NCBI GenBank assembly: GCA_945859605.1
Contig: OX243825.1
Coordinates: 703,826 to 767,825, forward strand
DNA: 64,000 nt
Direction: 5' to 3'
From: Lumbricus rubellus
Lineage: Eukaryota > Annelida > Clitellata > Crassiclitellata > Lumbricidae
Part shown: positions 31,538 to 43,579 of the stretch, piece by piece
Layout of the letters: every line of letters begins with the position of its first letter
Numbering within the stretch: position 1 is the first letter of the stretch
The notes under the pieces: generated by a model
Seen by the model: the letters and a program-made list of their open reading frames with translations, nothing else
Database searches by the model: none
Told to the model about the DNA's origin: nothing
Made by a program: the position numbers and the translations under genes

Positions 31538-34267
31538 ATGAGTGACATAGAATTATTGCGAGCGCAACAGAACCGTTTGTTTGTCTCGTTCTTCTTTCTC
31601 GTTGCGGCGGTCAGCTGCTTGACGGCCGTGCTCGCAGACAATGACACGACTTCGGTGAATGTCGACTGCAGTCTGGTACCAGTCGATGATTCTGTGAAGA
31701 AAGAGGTGAAGAGAAGACTGAAGGATGGCATTACGTACTTGATCAGCTACAAGTTTCTCTTCCCAAAGCGCTCGTCGAATCCGCTCGCCAACAATCTACG
31801 CTACGTCTACAAGCCAGACTCGTACAGTCACGTGAGCAAGAAGCACGGCCAGACCCTGCTGTCTCTCGCCTTCAACTACGGCGTCATCTCCCTAATGACC
31901 TTGACCTTCGGAACGACCAACTTGGATGTGGACGTCCACGAAAGTCCGCCCAACTGTCTGGACGGAAAGGACGAAGACGACACGCTCAACGTCGTGCTCT
32001 ACCTGCTCGCAAGAGACTTCGACTACACAAACAAAACTGTGCGCATCAAAGATGAACAGCGCATTTGTCTGCAGTACATCGAGGCGAGAAAGGGAGTCGC
32101 ATACTTCAAGCCGCGCTGCTACAGCAGTGACACGGTGTCCAGTAAGTCGGATTCACAAGAAATCGGCAACAAATGGATCGACGGTCTCTACGCACTGATG
32201 GCCATCATCAAAGTCCTTCTTGTCGGCTTCGGTCCCGTTTTCTTTATTGGTTACGTTGAAACTCTGTCGCAGGAAAGTGATCCGTACATCGTGAAACTAC
32301 AGGAACCACTGATACGAACTCTGTTCATCGCGAAAAATGCGTCCGACTTTGCCAAAGTTCGCGGTGAACGGATTCTCAACTTAACCATGTGCAGAGGATT
32401 CCCGAAGCTGAAAGAGGCGCTCGAAAAGGCTCCCTTCGGCCGTTCGTTTATGGCAGAAATTTCCGAATACGACATAATGGCGGCCAACAATCGCCTGATC
32501 ATGGAGAACGAGGTTCCCGTAACGTTCTGGGGCGCCATTGCGGAAGCCGTCTTCCGCTGTAAGATGAAGGATGTGGGACCAATGCAGAGCTGTTGCTATG
32601 TCGACATGTGCCGTTCGTGTCCCTGTATCAAGCGCCGACGTCCTTGGATCAATCTGTGGTCGAAGGTGGGGAGCATTCTGCTTATCGTCTTTCTTCCGTT
32701 TCTCTACTACCTCCGTCTGATCCTCTTCTACCTGTTCGAGGCTGACGAGCTGAAGGAGCGCAAAGCTGCGGCCAGAAAACTCCATCTTGTCGACTCCTTC
32801 GACAACAGTCTCATCCACTACTTGAGTCCCACGCACTGGGTCTTCATTCTCATCTACGCCATCTACTTCGTCAGCGCCTTCACCCTTGCGTACATGACGC
32901 GAGTCGAGGATGAAGGACGCTTCCGTAACATCATCGTCGGATCCTTCTCCGACCTTCGACGATTGTCCTACCTAAGAGTCTTCCAGCTGATGGTCGAGAA
33001 CTTCCTCTGGCCGTTCAAGAGATTCGGATTCTTCGGCTGCTGCGTCGCCATCTTTTACTTTCCCATCGTCCTTCCCTTGACCTTGATCGTCTACGTATTC
33101 TATTCCATCCCAACCATCTACCTCACGTTTCGAATGCTCTTCTACTCCAGACGTTCCTTTCTCGAACAGATCCGCACGCGATCTGGAGTGAGGAAGTACC
33201 AGGTATCGGAAAAAGAGGACACCGCACTTGATCTTTTCCAGGTGGATTATCTGTGCGGAGGAGCGAAAAGTGACGAAGGTCGTAGTCCGGCGAAACTGTC
33301 GGAGATCGACGCAGAGCTGGATGAGCTGGAGAAGTTCCGTGCGGATGGGAAGAAGGAGAAGCCTGCAAGAGAAACGCTTTTTATGACGCCACAGAAGATG
33401 ATCCAAACTCTGCGCATTCGTCCAACTCATCTCTTCAATCACATGTTGGCATCGATCATGTGCATCCTCTCACTCTACGCCCTGCTCATCATCGTGGCCG
33501 AGTGCTTCGGGTCTCTGGTCGAGATCGCGGTTTTCACGATGATGGGCGTCGTAGTCAACGCTCAGGTCTCCGTCAAGTATGCCGGTCTCATCATCATGCT
33601 GATCGCCTATTCGTACGACTGTTTCAACAACGTCAACGTGAGGTACCTCAAGTTGAACAAGGCTCTCTTCAATGAGATCAAGGGCCGCGTCAAGGGCCTT
33701 AACAAGGTCACCAGTCTACCATCGTACCTTCAGGAGAACCAGGCATTCAAGTCGGAGGAGCAGAGCGAGCAGGGCGCCAACGAGAAGCCAGACGACATCG
33801 CTGAAGCGCCGTCAAGACACTGGCTCATCAACGACCTCGTCCTGTTCGTCGACAACGAAGACACTTTTCGAATCCCTCGAAGGCTCTTCAAACAGGTCTG
33901 TCAGATTCGCGTGGCTGGCGTTCCCGGTCCGATCTACGAGGGTGTCCTGGGAGCCATATACCACTTCATCAAGATGGTTTTCTTCGTCGTCTTCGTCTTC
34001 ATGGTCGTCCTGTCCTTCGGAGACGTATACGAACTGTCAAGCACGACTCAGATGATGGCAGTTCTGTCCGTCGGCTTTCTTCCGATCGTCCTGAAAACCT
34101 TCATGGAACCTCAGAAGCCAGACATCGAAGTCAACTCTTTAAGCTTCAAAAGCAAACTCGACGAAGTCATTAAGAACTTCTGGCAGATCTGGCCGGTACA
34201 CGACTTCACCTTTACACCGTTGCTTGACGATCCGGATGTCAGAGGCGTCATGAAAACGAAATCGGTC

Positions 34268-34308
<41 letters not shown>

Positions 34309-34627
34309 CGACAGCAATGACAACAATGACAATGACAACGACAACAATGACAACGACAACAATGACAACGACAACAATGACAACGACAACAATGACAACG
34401 ACAACAATGACAACAACAATGCCAACAAAAGCGACGGCAACAAGGACAATAACAGTACAGTGTACGTGGTCGATCTGTTGATTCAACTGCCGAGAAGATA
34501 CGAGGATGAATGGGTCGACGGTTGGTCCAACATCATCCAAGTGAAGGAAGTGGAAACGAAGAGAGCTTCAGATGTCGCGGAGGCCATTGACGAGAAAGAA
34601 GCCGCGAAAACCGGTGCCAGCGTCTAA
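31538..34627 (+). CDS. Uncharacterised 1029-residue polytopic membrane protein
   Basis: A single uninterrupted frame. The frame is open upstream to 31430 (a GTG), but 31538 is the first ATG and has A at -3, so I use it. Residues 13-33 form a signal peptide (FVSFFFLVAAVSCLTAVLA). Residues 34-213 look extracellular, with four Cys and NDT/NKT glycosylation sequons. Membrane segments are at about 214-240, 375-400, 433-453, 497-534 (one long or two), 634-656, 660-696 (probably two), 806-827 and 839-855. A Cys cluster before the second segment (CCYVDMCRSCPC, then KRRRPW) probably faces the cytosol. Residues 911-961 are a poly-Asn run followed by Asp/Asn repeats. The C-terminal tail is charged. I do not recognise the family; a channel, transporter or receptor are all possible. 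Codon use is GC-rich at third positions and unlike the AT-rich surroundings, as for an expressed gene. Confidence 0.9.
34262..34440 (+). repeat. In-frame AAC and GACAACAAT repeat inside the membrane-protein CDS
   Basis: Fifteen AAC triplets, then five copies of the 15-mer GACAACGACAACAAT encode Asn and Asp/Asn. All units are multiples of three, so length changes keep the frame. Confidence 0.95.
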
Positions 34628-36132
34628 ACAGGTTGTCTGTCATAATCTGTTCAGAGACTGATCCAAGGACTTCTGTGAAGAACTCTTATTTGAGTCTTTT
34701 ATGCTGACGAACTCGTTTTAAATCAACGATGATTGTTGACAGAGACACGATTGAGTTGTTGGTCGGAGGAAATTTGTAATTTCATCTCTGTATCTTCTGT
34801 ATTAATGCTAGATAATTAAAAGCTCTTTCAAGAGATTTATTACCTTGATTATTCCACATCAGAAATCAGTCTTGAAATGAAGTCGTCGCATCTTCGTATT
34901 TGATTTTCAATAATTGTCAGTTGCCTTTCACTTCACACCTCAACTCTGAGAGTCCAATTCACTTTCTCAGAGCACCTTCTCCTTCGCCCTTTGCAGCAAT
35001 TCACAGACTATAGACTCCTTCTAATAAGCTTATACACGCATCACAACACTCGTATAGCGACCATTTAGACTACATGTACATGTAGTACAACATAATATAT
35101 ACATGTAATTCTACCCCAAGTAACTCCGAAGTGAAGAGGGGACCTGAGTTGCAATTGCATGTCAATAGCAACAATTGTACGCTTTCCCCTTATGAAAATG
35201 CGCGATATAAATACATTGTCGTTAGGTTGCAGCGGCAGTGCAGCGCTAACAGCGGACCATGGATGATGGCCTTCGAGGATTAAGCAATACCATACTATAA
35301 TTTTGAAAGCCACTGCTTAAGTGTGAATTGCATTGCGTTGAATGACAACAGAGGCACAAGACATTCGCTAGATGGCGGCTCTGTGTTTGACTTTTGAAGG
35401 CAACTTCTAGGTTGACGGTTCCTGCCGGTGTGCGTGGCATTGTGTATGGAATTAGCCTACTACTGGTTGTGGCGGAAACTTAGTCCAGATCGAGCGACGC
35501 AGACAAAAAATTTTGTCGGCTCAAAAACGTTGCTGACTTTTTTAGGCAACCGGTCGAAATCTCATAAAAACAATACTATTTCTCGACCAAAAAAGATGGC
35601 CCTTTTTTCTAGTCATTCGATTGAAGTATTGAAATTTCTTTTGTGAAAAAGCTATTTTCCCCGAATATATTTTCGAGTCTGGATCTTCTTAGGGGGGGGG
35701 GGGGGGGGTTAACCACGGGAAAAGAAACCATTTTCATACGTAGGCTAGATGCAACATAATGTGAGACATTGTAAAAGCTTCAATGACTGCAGCTTGGTAT
35801 AAGCTATACTGGATGAGTGTGAGATCATGATGAGGTGTAGATGCTGGATAAGCCGATCATTCTCTGCATCGAACGACATTCGTGAATAACAACTACACGA
35901 CACCGTGTTTATTAATACATAATGGATGAACCTGGAAACCATGCAGTCGACATTATACTTATATATATACATATATATACATATTCTATTCTATTCTTTT
36001 CTATTTTTGGATTTATAAAGCGCCTCTCACAGCACAAACTAATCAGAGGCGCTCCCAGTGCGAAGAACTCCTGGAAAAAGGCCTATGTTTAAACAAACTA
36101 TACATATATATTATACATATATACATACATAT

Positions 36133-36176
<44 letters not shown>

Positions 36177-36967
36177 GCAGTCGCATCGATGAGCTGCAGC
36201 GACTTTCACGGGCGAGTAAAAGTCGTCCAAAGGTTTCCATCGAAGTCCATTAGGTGGGAAGAGGGAAAGAGGGAAGAGGGGGAAGAGGGAAGAGAGGAAA
36301 AAGAGGGAAGAGGGGGGCGTGGAATGACGGTGGGCGAGAATGTAGTTGCGCTATAAAATTGGTCTCTAGTGGGTTCGTCGTCAGCGGGTGTATACCATTA
36401 GACAAAATGTGTGGCTGGTGTTAATTCAAGGCAGAAGTTGTTTACAACGAAGTAATAACAATAATAATAATGGTTAAGGACAATCACTGTCAGATGAAGT
36501 AGGCTAATATGTGTGCTGCGGTTACTTGGCACCTCTGTGATTGGATGAGGGATGGGTTAGGTTGAAATTGGGTGGGTGGGTGAATAGAGGTTTGTTGTTT
36601 TGGGAAGGAAGGAATGGGTGGGCTGAGATTGATTGAGTGTGGTGTGGGTGGTGGTTTGTTGATGGGTTGGGTGAAATATGGGTAGAGTCAAGAATTAATT
36701 ATTCTGGTTAAGTGGAATAACGGGATTGATTCGCATGGAAGTGAGATTATTTCGAGAGAGGAATGACCACGTGATACGTCGTTCCAATATACTTCGAGAC
36801 TAAGAAAATGAAGTCGCTAAGCAGTTCGTTTAAACCCATGGCATGCATTCTGCCATTTTCGGATCTATTGCTCATTGGTCTGCATGATGTAGGCTACCTT
36901 CGACGCTACTTGTTATGTAGATAATAATTATGTTTAGACTATAATTATGTAAATACACAGCTATACA
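34628..36967. other. Noncoding stretch downstream of the membrane-protein gene
   Basis: It contains AT-rich 3-prime sequence with AATTAAA-type signals near 34810, an interspersed repeat (35465-35740) with a poly-G run (35692-35708), a reversed LINE/SINE tail (36010-36056), a TA microsatellite (36098-36175) and a GGGAAGA purine run (36255-36320). No gene is supported. Confidence 0.6.
35465..35740 (+). repeat. Interspersed GGCGGAnACTTAGTCC...TTTCGAGTCTGG repeat
   Basis: Same order of blocks as 40725-41010: GGCGGAnACTTAGTCCA, ATCGAGC, GGTCGAAATCTCATAAAAA, TATTTTCGAGTCTGG, CnGGGAAAA, CATTTTCAT. The gene-like frames are not conserved between copies. Confidence 0.65.
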
Positions 36968-38073
36968 TCTATATATATAAAAATGAAACTTTCCAATAGT
37001 TTGTGAAAAGTGTTCTCGAAACGTACCGCACAGATTGTTTTGAAAATTTCACAAAACCTTCCATTCCTATCAGAGAGTTTCCAACTTTTTTTTTCTCCGA
37101 ATAAACGCAATATTTTCCACAAAAAGTGAACTTTGCATTCCGCTCCACCGCCATTTGCAAATTAAAAACCGCACGTTGCCAGATTCACAAACGCCTTGAC
37201 AGTGACTGCGACCATGCAAACGAGTTGCGTCCCATGACGTCATAAGCGATTCGCATAATTATTTTGCGGCCTTCTTGGTTGAAGGAGGAAAGGAGCGGAG
37301 GGGGCGGGACGGAGGGGGAGGGGAGGGAGGCGGCGGGGGAGGGGGAGCGGGACGGAGGGGGAGGGGAAAGGAAAGGCGAGGGGAGGGGCAGGGGAGGGGA
37401 GGGGAGAGGGGGCAGGGAGAGGGGAGGGGGAGTGGAGGGAGAGGGGGAGGGGGAGGGGGAGGGGGAGGGGGAGGGGGAGGGGGAGGGGAAAGGGGCAGGG
37501 GGAAGGGGAGGGGGAGGGGGAGGGGGAGGGGGAGGGAAAGGGGCAGGGGGAAGGGGGAGGGGCAGGGGGAAGGGGGAAAGGGGGGGGAGGGAGGGGGAGG
37601 GGGAGGGGGAGGGGGAGGGGGAGGGGGAGGGGGAGGGGGAGGGGGAGGGGGAGGGGGAGGGGGAGGGGGAGGGGGAGGGGGAGGGGGAGGGGGAGGGGGA
37701 GGGGGAGGGGGAGGGGGAGGGGGAGGGGGAGGGGGAGGGGGAGGGGGAGGGGGAGGGGGAGGGGGAGGGGGAGGGGGAGGGGGAGGGGGAGGGGGAGGGG
37801 GAGGGGGAGGGGGAGGGGGAGGGGGAGGGGGAGGGGGAGGGGGAGGGGGAGGGGGAGGGGGAGGGGGAGGGGGAGGGGGAGGGGGAGGGGGGGGGGGGGG
37901 GGGGGGGGGAGGGGGAGGGGGAGGGGGAGGGGGAGGGGGAGGGGGAGGGGGAGGGGGAGGGGGAGGGGGAGGAGGAGGGGGAGGGGGAGGGGAGGGCAGG
38001 GCAGGGCAGGGCAGGGCAGGAGAGGAGGGGAGAGTCTTTTCTGCCACAGCAACGCGTGGCCGGGTACAGCTAG
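36968..38073 (+). mobile_element. Nonautonomous Helitron with internal GGGGGA expansion
   Basis: The 5-prime end is TC-TATATATATAAAAATGAA after an A. The 3-prime end is a short hairpin (GCCAC-agcaacgc-GTGGC) then CCGGGTACAG-CTAG followed by T. An A/T insertion site, a 5-prime TC and a 3-prime hairpin plus CTRR are the Helitron hallmarks. There is no Rep/helicase frame. About 740 bases of its interior are an expanded GGGGGA array. Confidence 0.7.
37300..38035 (+). repeat. (GGGGGA)n array with poly-G interruption
   Basis: Long, nearly pure GGGGGA with degenerate GGGGAA/GGGGCA edges and a run of about 20 G near 37886-37909. It can form G-quadruplexes. Long Gly/Glu/Arg and Pro/Leu frames across it are artefacts. 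Confidence 0.97.
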
Positions 38074-38164
38074 TATGCAATATAATTATAAAGTCATATA
38101 TCGCATCCTTCATGTTGTATATGTAGACTATATATTATATGCATATTCATATGCATATACATAT

Positions 38165-38290
38165 ACATAGGTGTGTGTGTGGGCGTGTGTGTGTGTGCGA
38201 GTGCGCATGCGTGTGTTGTATATAAACATGTTATACATGTACGTTCATGGCTATGTGTGTGTGTGTGTGTGTGTGTTTGTGTGTGCTGCA
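38165..38290. repeat. (GT)n microsatellite
   Basis: Interrupted GT runs with GCGT variants. Confidence 0.9.
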
Positions 38291-38326
38291 TAAAAACATG
38301 TACGTTTGTTTGTATGCGTACTTGTT

Positions 38327-38519
38327 ATAGCGCCCCTTCAAGCTCACTACTCAGAGGCGCTCCCGATGCAGAGCGGACACTGCATCGGAGTTTCACGCCG
38401 AAGCGCTGAGCAATTGTGAGTGAAGGACTTGCCCAAGGTCCTTACGCGGGGAGGTGGATTCGAACCTCGGACCTTCCGGCTCCAAGGCAACGACGCCACC
38501 ACTAGACCACCGCGCCCCA
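38327..38519 (-). mobile_element. Full-length tRNA-derived SINE
   Basis: On the minus strand: tRNA-like head GGGGCGCGGTGGTCTAGTGG, box B GGTTCGAATCC, body (CCTTGGGCAAGTCCTTCACT, CAATTGCTCAGCGCTTC, GAAACTCCGATGCAGTGTCC) and tail GGGAGCGCCTCTGAGTAG...GAAGGGGCGCTATAAC. This is the best copy in the window and can serve as reference for the others. Confidence 0.88.
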
Positions 38520-40720
38520 CGTTCATGGCTATATGGCTATAGGTGTATGTGTGTGTACAGATGTTTGTATGTGTATGTGTGCGTGTGTATATGTTTGTGT
38601 TTGCCTAACCTGAGGATCAGAGAGTCTACAGATCATCATGATATTCGTTCAATTATTCAAACATAGAAAGGGACAGACGGAGGGAGGCGAGCGTTGCTGC
38701 GGCTGGTGGGAAGGGTGGCAGTGTGGGTGGGTGAAGGTGACAATGGGGGTGGGGGGAGAATGGGTGTTGAGGACGTCCTAACATCCACGGAATGAAGCAC
38801 CACTAATCGCGTTTCGATGGTCAATCATCGTCTTCAAGTGATGATCCTACACACCCTACCACACCCCACCCCACCCCACCCAACCCAACCACACTACACC
38901 CCACGCCCCACCCCGCCACATCCCGTCACCGACAAATCAACCCCCACCCCCCCACCCACCCACCCCCACCCCTCATCGCGACAGCTTCTCACTCGAGTGG
39001 TCCAATATGCCACCGTGAGGCCACAGGTCGTGAACTTTACCCTTATAGAAAAACTATGAATACGTAACTATACAGAGTTACGCACGCACACATTGTTGTA
39101 GGTCTATATAATTATGTGTATAAAGAGAGGCAGACACACAGACAGGCGCACAGACAGAAGGACAAACAGTCAGACAGACATACAGACCGAGCCCATATGC
39201 AGATAATTATATCATCATATGACACTACAGCACAAGTTTTAGCACATGCATAGCTTACTACACGCAGGCCTACACCCACAAGTATGAAAATAAATATGGA
39301 TGCAGGTCGATGGTATGTGCAATTAATATATGCATAATTATTGTAGGCCTATACGCTATAATATATGCATATAATTCTGTACATATATAAATATATAATA
39401 GCCAGCTGATATGCATATACAATTATACATAAACATTATATTCATAATTATGTAGACCAATGTATGTAACGTGCAATGGTTTGTTAGCAGCTATTATAAT
39501 AGTCCAAAACACTCGCACACAAAACTTACGAAAGCGAAGGTGTTGTTGTGCTGTCGCCGCTGATGTGAACGGCGTTTTGCTATCGGTTTCTATAAAATGA
39601 CTTAATGACCCTCGTGGTCTTCCACAACCGATGAAGGGAGGAAGGGGGGCTCTCCGTCCTCTTCCCTTCTCCGGATCACCTTCTCCGGATCACCTTCTCT
39701 CATCGCTGCCCAACTCAGACCCTCTCCCTCCCTGCTCCTCATGCTCCTCCTCTCCCATCACTCGAAACCCAATAAAGTCTTCGTTGGTAAGCAATTTCGT
39801 CTAATCTCCCAAAGGTCGCCGACTCCAAACGCAACGGTCCCGCGCTGCAGCATCGTCGGCACTTGACGGACGCGTGGTTGGACCGCCGTCTGCAGGTTGG
39901 ACTGGGGAGGGTCCGGGTGGGTGGGAGGGAGAGGGAGGGGGTCAGGCTGGGGTCGGGGAGCGACGCCCTGACCTCCAATTATTATGAGCCGACGCAAAGT
40001 CGATTAGTAGGGTACGTCGTGCGAATAAGAGATGAGAGGAAGCGAAGACAAAGAACGACGCCGTCATTGATGACTCGCTGCAGCCGTGTTCCATAAGCTC
40101 ATTATTGACGGGTCAGAAGTCAACTGCGCCCAACGACAACACAATCGTCGATCAAGTCAGTCGACCCTCTTGCTTGCCAATCCTCAGTCTTCATCATTCT
40201 CCCCTACCCACCCACTCCCACCCACCCCTATCCTCCTCCTACTACCACATCCTCTCTTCTCTTCTACTCTTCTACATCGTCTCTCCTCCTCTTTCCAACC
40301 TCTCCTATATCATCTCCTCTTCTCTGCTCTCACCTCATCTCCTCCCCTCCCCTATACTCTACCTTACCTGATATACCCTATTCTATCCTACCTACCCCAC
40401 TTTATCCCCAGTATAAGAATTGTAAAAAAAATAACTGAGGGTCAGATCCATGTGGAGTTGGGGTGTGAAATGAAAACTTTACAATGAGGCCCTACGTATG
40501 AAGTGATCGAAACCCCTCATCCCCCCAATTCTCAACCTTCCCTATACTGTACTCTGAAATACCCTATTCTCCTCAGATTCCTTTTTAACGCTCCTTTCAT
40601 AGTAATTTCCTCTCATGCACAATTCATTCCTCTTCATATATTCTATACTAACATCTCTCCTCTCCATGGGCTAAGTTTGGTTTTCGTTCTTGGGGGAGGG
40701 CTTAAAACTTGGACTTTGGT
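38520..40720. other. Low-complexity noncoding stretch
   Basis: TGTG-rich tails, a CCCCA/CCCAC run (38855-39000), TATAAT-rich sequence, a CpG-richer block with C/T-rich strand asymmetry (39600-40100) and a CTCCT run (40150-40430). The frames are compositional, and I see no gene or splice pattern. Confidence 0.55.
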
Positions 40721-40724
40721 CGGG

Positions 40725-41060
40725 GCGGAGACTTAGTCCATATCGAGCTGCGCCGAAAAATATTTTTTTCTCGGCCTCAAAAAGTTGATGACATTTTTTT
40801 AGTCATCCGGCCAAAACCCTGGGGAATTGTCACTAATTAATTTCCCGTCGGAAAATTCTGATGACCTTGTTTAAGTCATCGGGTCGAAATCTCATAAAAA
40901 CCATGCTTTTTCTCGGTCCAAAAGTTGATGACCTTTTTTATTTTCGAGTCTGGGCATTCTTGGGGGAGGGTCTGACCCCGGGAAAACATATCATTTTCAT
41001 GGTAAAAAATGACTCATGGCCTTCCTGGGGGGGGGGCTTAGCCCCCAACGTAGTCCCTGA
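40725..41060 (+). repeat. Interspersed GATGAC-T6-AGTCATC repeat
   Basis: Two internal copies of AGTTGATGACnTTTTTTAGTCATC-like palindromes, plus the blocks shared with 35465-35740. It ends in CCCCGGGAAAACATATCATTTTC. Confidence 0.6.
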
Positions 41061-41331
41061 TAAACTTCGTCCATGCTCCTCTTCATTCTTCTCGCATGCT
41101 ATTTTCTATCACACCATGCATCTCCATGCATTTGTTATTCTATGCATGACATAATTATTCTTTCCCAACCATGCAGTGCTTAAAGTTATGTAGAAAGAAT
41201 TACCTGCATGTATAGTATACATGTATAATTGTATATAACTATATATTGTAAACCGTTCCATGCTGTGCTGTGGCCCAATAATTGCTTGACAGATTTGAAA
41301 AATAAATGAATGCGTCGACTGCGTCCATGCC

Positions 41332-41407
41332 TCACCGTCCATGCATGCAGTCAAACTTTGAACCGCATCTATACGGTTCAAAGTTTGACTGCATGCATGG
41401 ACGGTGA
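41332..41407. repeat. Perfect 34-bp inverted repeat with 8-nt loop
   Basis: Left arm 41332-41365 (begins TCACCGTCCATGCATGCAG) and right arm 41374-41407 are exact reverse complements around CATCTATA. A transcript would form a perfect 34-bp hairpin. Confidence 0.9.
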
Positions 41408-41514
41408 TGCATAATGATCTATAATCCTATGTTCTATACTCTCCCATCATTTTCAGTCCTCTAATTTCCTCTCTAATCTGCCCCTCATAGGTTCGCTGTT
41501 ATCATAATCGAGAT

Positions 41515-41700
41515 CGTAAATTTATATAGCGCCACTTCAAGAGGCGCTCCCGAACTGACAGCAGCAAACCACAATCGAAGAGAATGGTTTTCAAACGCTT
41601 GCGGAAAAGTGGCAAAGAAAGACAAACAAGTTTATTACGGGGACTAATAATAGGTAGCTTATTCCAGAAAGATGGATTACGATATTCTCCAAACTAATCC
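41515..41700 (-). pseudogene. LINE ORF2 C-terminal relic
   Basis: The minus-strand frame reads EYRNPSFWNKLPI and LPLFRKRLKTILFDCG, then runs into the GGGAGCGCCTCTTGAAG tail. It matches the end of LINE reverse transcriptase ORFs in layout. The hairpin tail carries a deletion. Confidence 0.65.
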
Positions 41701-42169
41701 AACTTATTTTTCAAGAATCCCGTAGACATATAGAATCCAAAGGATCCATAAATGATCCATAAATGATCCAATTGTGGATCATAGATCCGCAGATAAGATT
41801 AATCTTCACTAATTCGCTGGATATATCCTTCTGAGATCACAATCAGAATTAATCGATCACAAAATCGATGCATTGATCACTGATTGAATGATTACTAAAT
41901 CAATCAATCGATTAATTAATAGATCTATCTAGGAAAAAGGCGTTGATGATCGTGGATTCCGATGCTACATACGTACATACATACAATGCTGATGCTGCAA
42001 ATACCATGAAGATCATTGTCATCGTCATCGTCGTCGTAGCATCACTATGCATCATGCATCGTTGCGATTAATTTACTCATCGCTTACAGCAGCAGCAGTA
42101 TCTCCGCTGCGCTGCTGTTAGCCACGCCCATCTCTTCACCATTGAAGTCAATCATCTTCATCAACGACC

Positions 42170-42693
42170 GGATTCAGTGGCTGGCGATTGGCGGAAGAGA
42201 GAGAGAGCGGGAGCCCGGTGCGCCACCGCCGCGCTGGCAGCGTTCGCTGGCAGCGTCGCGCGCATCAACGCGTTGGCCTAAGAAGAGCAGCGTCAGCAGC
42301 AGCAGCAGCTGAGGTTGGTTGAGAGGAGGAGGATGCAGTTGATGCGGCATTAATCCATCGCCATTGTATACGAATGATCCGCAGCAGCAGCAGCAGCATC
42401 TTGTCGATCATTGGATAGTATAAGCTCTCTCGTTCGACCGACGAAATCGCGTTGTTTCCTAATAGCATCCGCGGTTGTTGCAGAGGCTGGCGAAGAAGAA
42501 GAGGAGGAGGACGACTTCATCTTCTTACCTGACGACGGTGCCAAGTCTGCGAGGCAATTGTCTTCACGTGGAAGAAGCGACATCATCATCATCATCATCA
42601 GCATCAGCAGCATCAGCATCGTTGTCGCTCGGTTGGACCTCGGATACGGTGGACGAGGAGGAGGAGGTGGAGGAGGGTGGCGTGTATTGTGGG
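42170..42693 (+). promoter_or_regulatory. CpG-rich 5-prime region of a possible gene
   Basis: The local shift to GC- and CpG-rich sequence (for example 42190-42280) with CAG and GGA triplet runs looks like a promoter and 5-prime UTR. It leads into the ATG at 42694. No TATA box is evident. This is inference from composition and the splice donor downstream. Confidence 0.35.
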
Positions 42694-42798
42694 ATGGCAA
42701 GGAATATGGTCAGCGCTTATCATCACCACAACGGAGGGGGAGGAGGAGGAGGAGGAGGAGGTCTCTACCAGGGTCCCATTCAAACGCACCACCATCAG
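42694..42798 (+). CDS. Candidate first coding exon, His/Gly-rich
   Basis: The ATG has G at -3 and +4. The 35 codons read MARNMVSAYHHHN, ten Gly, then LYQGPIQTHHHQ, ending exactly at a consensus donor (CAG|GTAAGA). Phase at the donor is 0. Such His/Gly-rich N termini are common in transcription factors, but I do not recognise this one. A decayed copy of the exon and donor lies at 44965-45080. Confidence 0.4.
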
Positions 42799-43111
42799 GT
42801 AAGACCATGCAGCGAGTTGACCCCTTACACCTGCATGCATAAGTAGGAACCTATTCGTTCACATTGTTCTTTTGGGTGGGGGCGATTACCCATGTGGCAA
42901 GATGAGTCTTTCTTGAAACGGTGGCGCTATATAAAGTTGCATGAAACTATAACCGATGCAATAGTGAATATACATATCATACAGAACGAACCAATGTTGC
43001 CTGTATTATAATAAAAAAGGTACCACAAGATAGGCCTATGTATAATTATGGCCTATCCTGGAATTGTTGTAACTAGACCTACCGTTGTAACGTAGGCCTT
43101 TTATGGAATAC

Positions 43112-43260
43112 CAGGGTGAGAATTGCCAAGCGAGTTTGGGGTTTCAACCCCCAGTCTTTCTTAGAGCCCCATAGCAAAGTCTCTTTTTCGTACCCGAATT
43201 CCAAACGGATAATGGTCCAAACGACCCCCACCCAGTTATTTTTCCAAAATTCTCACACTG
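43112..43260 (+). mobile_element. CAGGGTGAGAATTG MITE, reference copy
   Basis: 149 bp with inverted ends CAGGGTGAGAATTG and (reverse) CAGTGTGAGAATTT. The interior has GGGGTTTCAACCCCCAGTC and GGATAATGGTCCAAAC. It is noncoding. Confidence 0.7.
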
Positions 43261-43383
43261 CGTATGGCTGTATATCATTCTGCAGGAAACTCTTCTACAT
43301 GTATATACAAAACAATTTTGCATAAACAGTTAAAAAAATTACGACATGATAAAATACAAAAAATAAAACAATTTAGTCCGATG

Positions 43384-43534
43384 CAGGGTAGGAATTGTCG
43401 GGAGTGTGTGGTCCCCCCCCCCACCAGTCCTTCCTGGAACCCAATGGTAAAATCATCATTGCTTACATGACCATATTTCACATAAATCAACGTCTGACCC
43501 CACCCAACTATTTCTCCACAATTATTCTCATTGT
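43384..43534 (+). mobile_element. CAGGGTGAGAATTG MITE, diverged copy
   Basis: Starts CAGGGTAGGAATTGTCGGG and ends CTCCACAATTATTCTCATTG. The central ACCCCACCCAACTATTT is shared with the reference copy 120 bases upstream. Confidence 0.6.
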
Positions 43535-43579
43535 GGCCAGATGCAATACTATATATATATACATATTTACACATATATA

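Noticed and set aside
37259..38126. Long open frames of 270-284 codons over the GGGGGA array
   Set aside because: Poly-Gly, Gly-Glu and Pro-Leu translations come only from the hexamer repeat and are open in most frames on both strands.
38327..38519. tRNA gene suggested by box A and GGTTCGAATCC
   Set aside because: No acceptor-stem pairing or cloverleaf, and it is followed by the SINE body and tail present in other copies.
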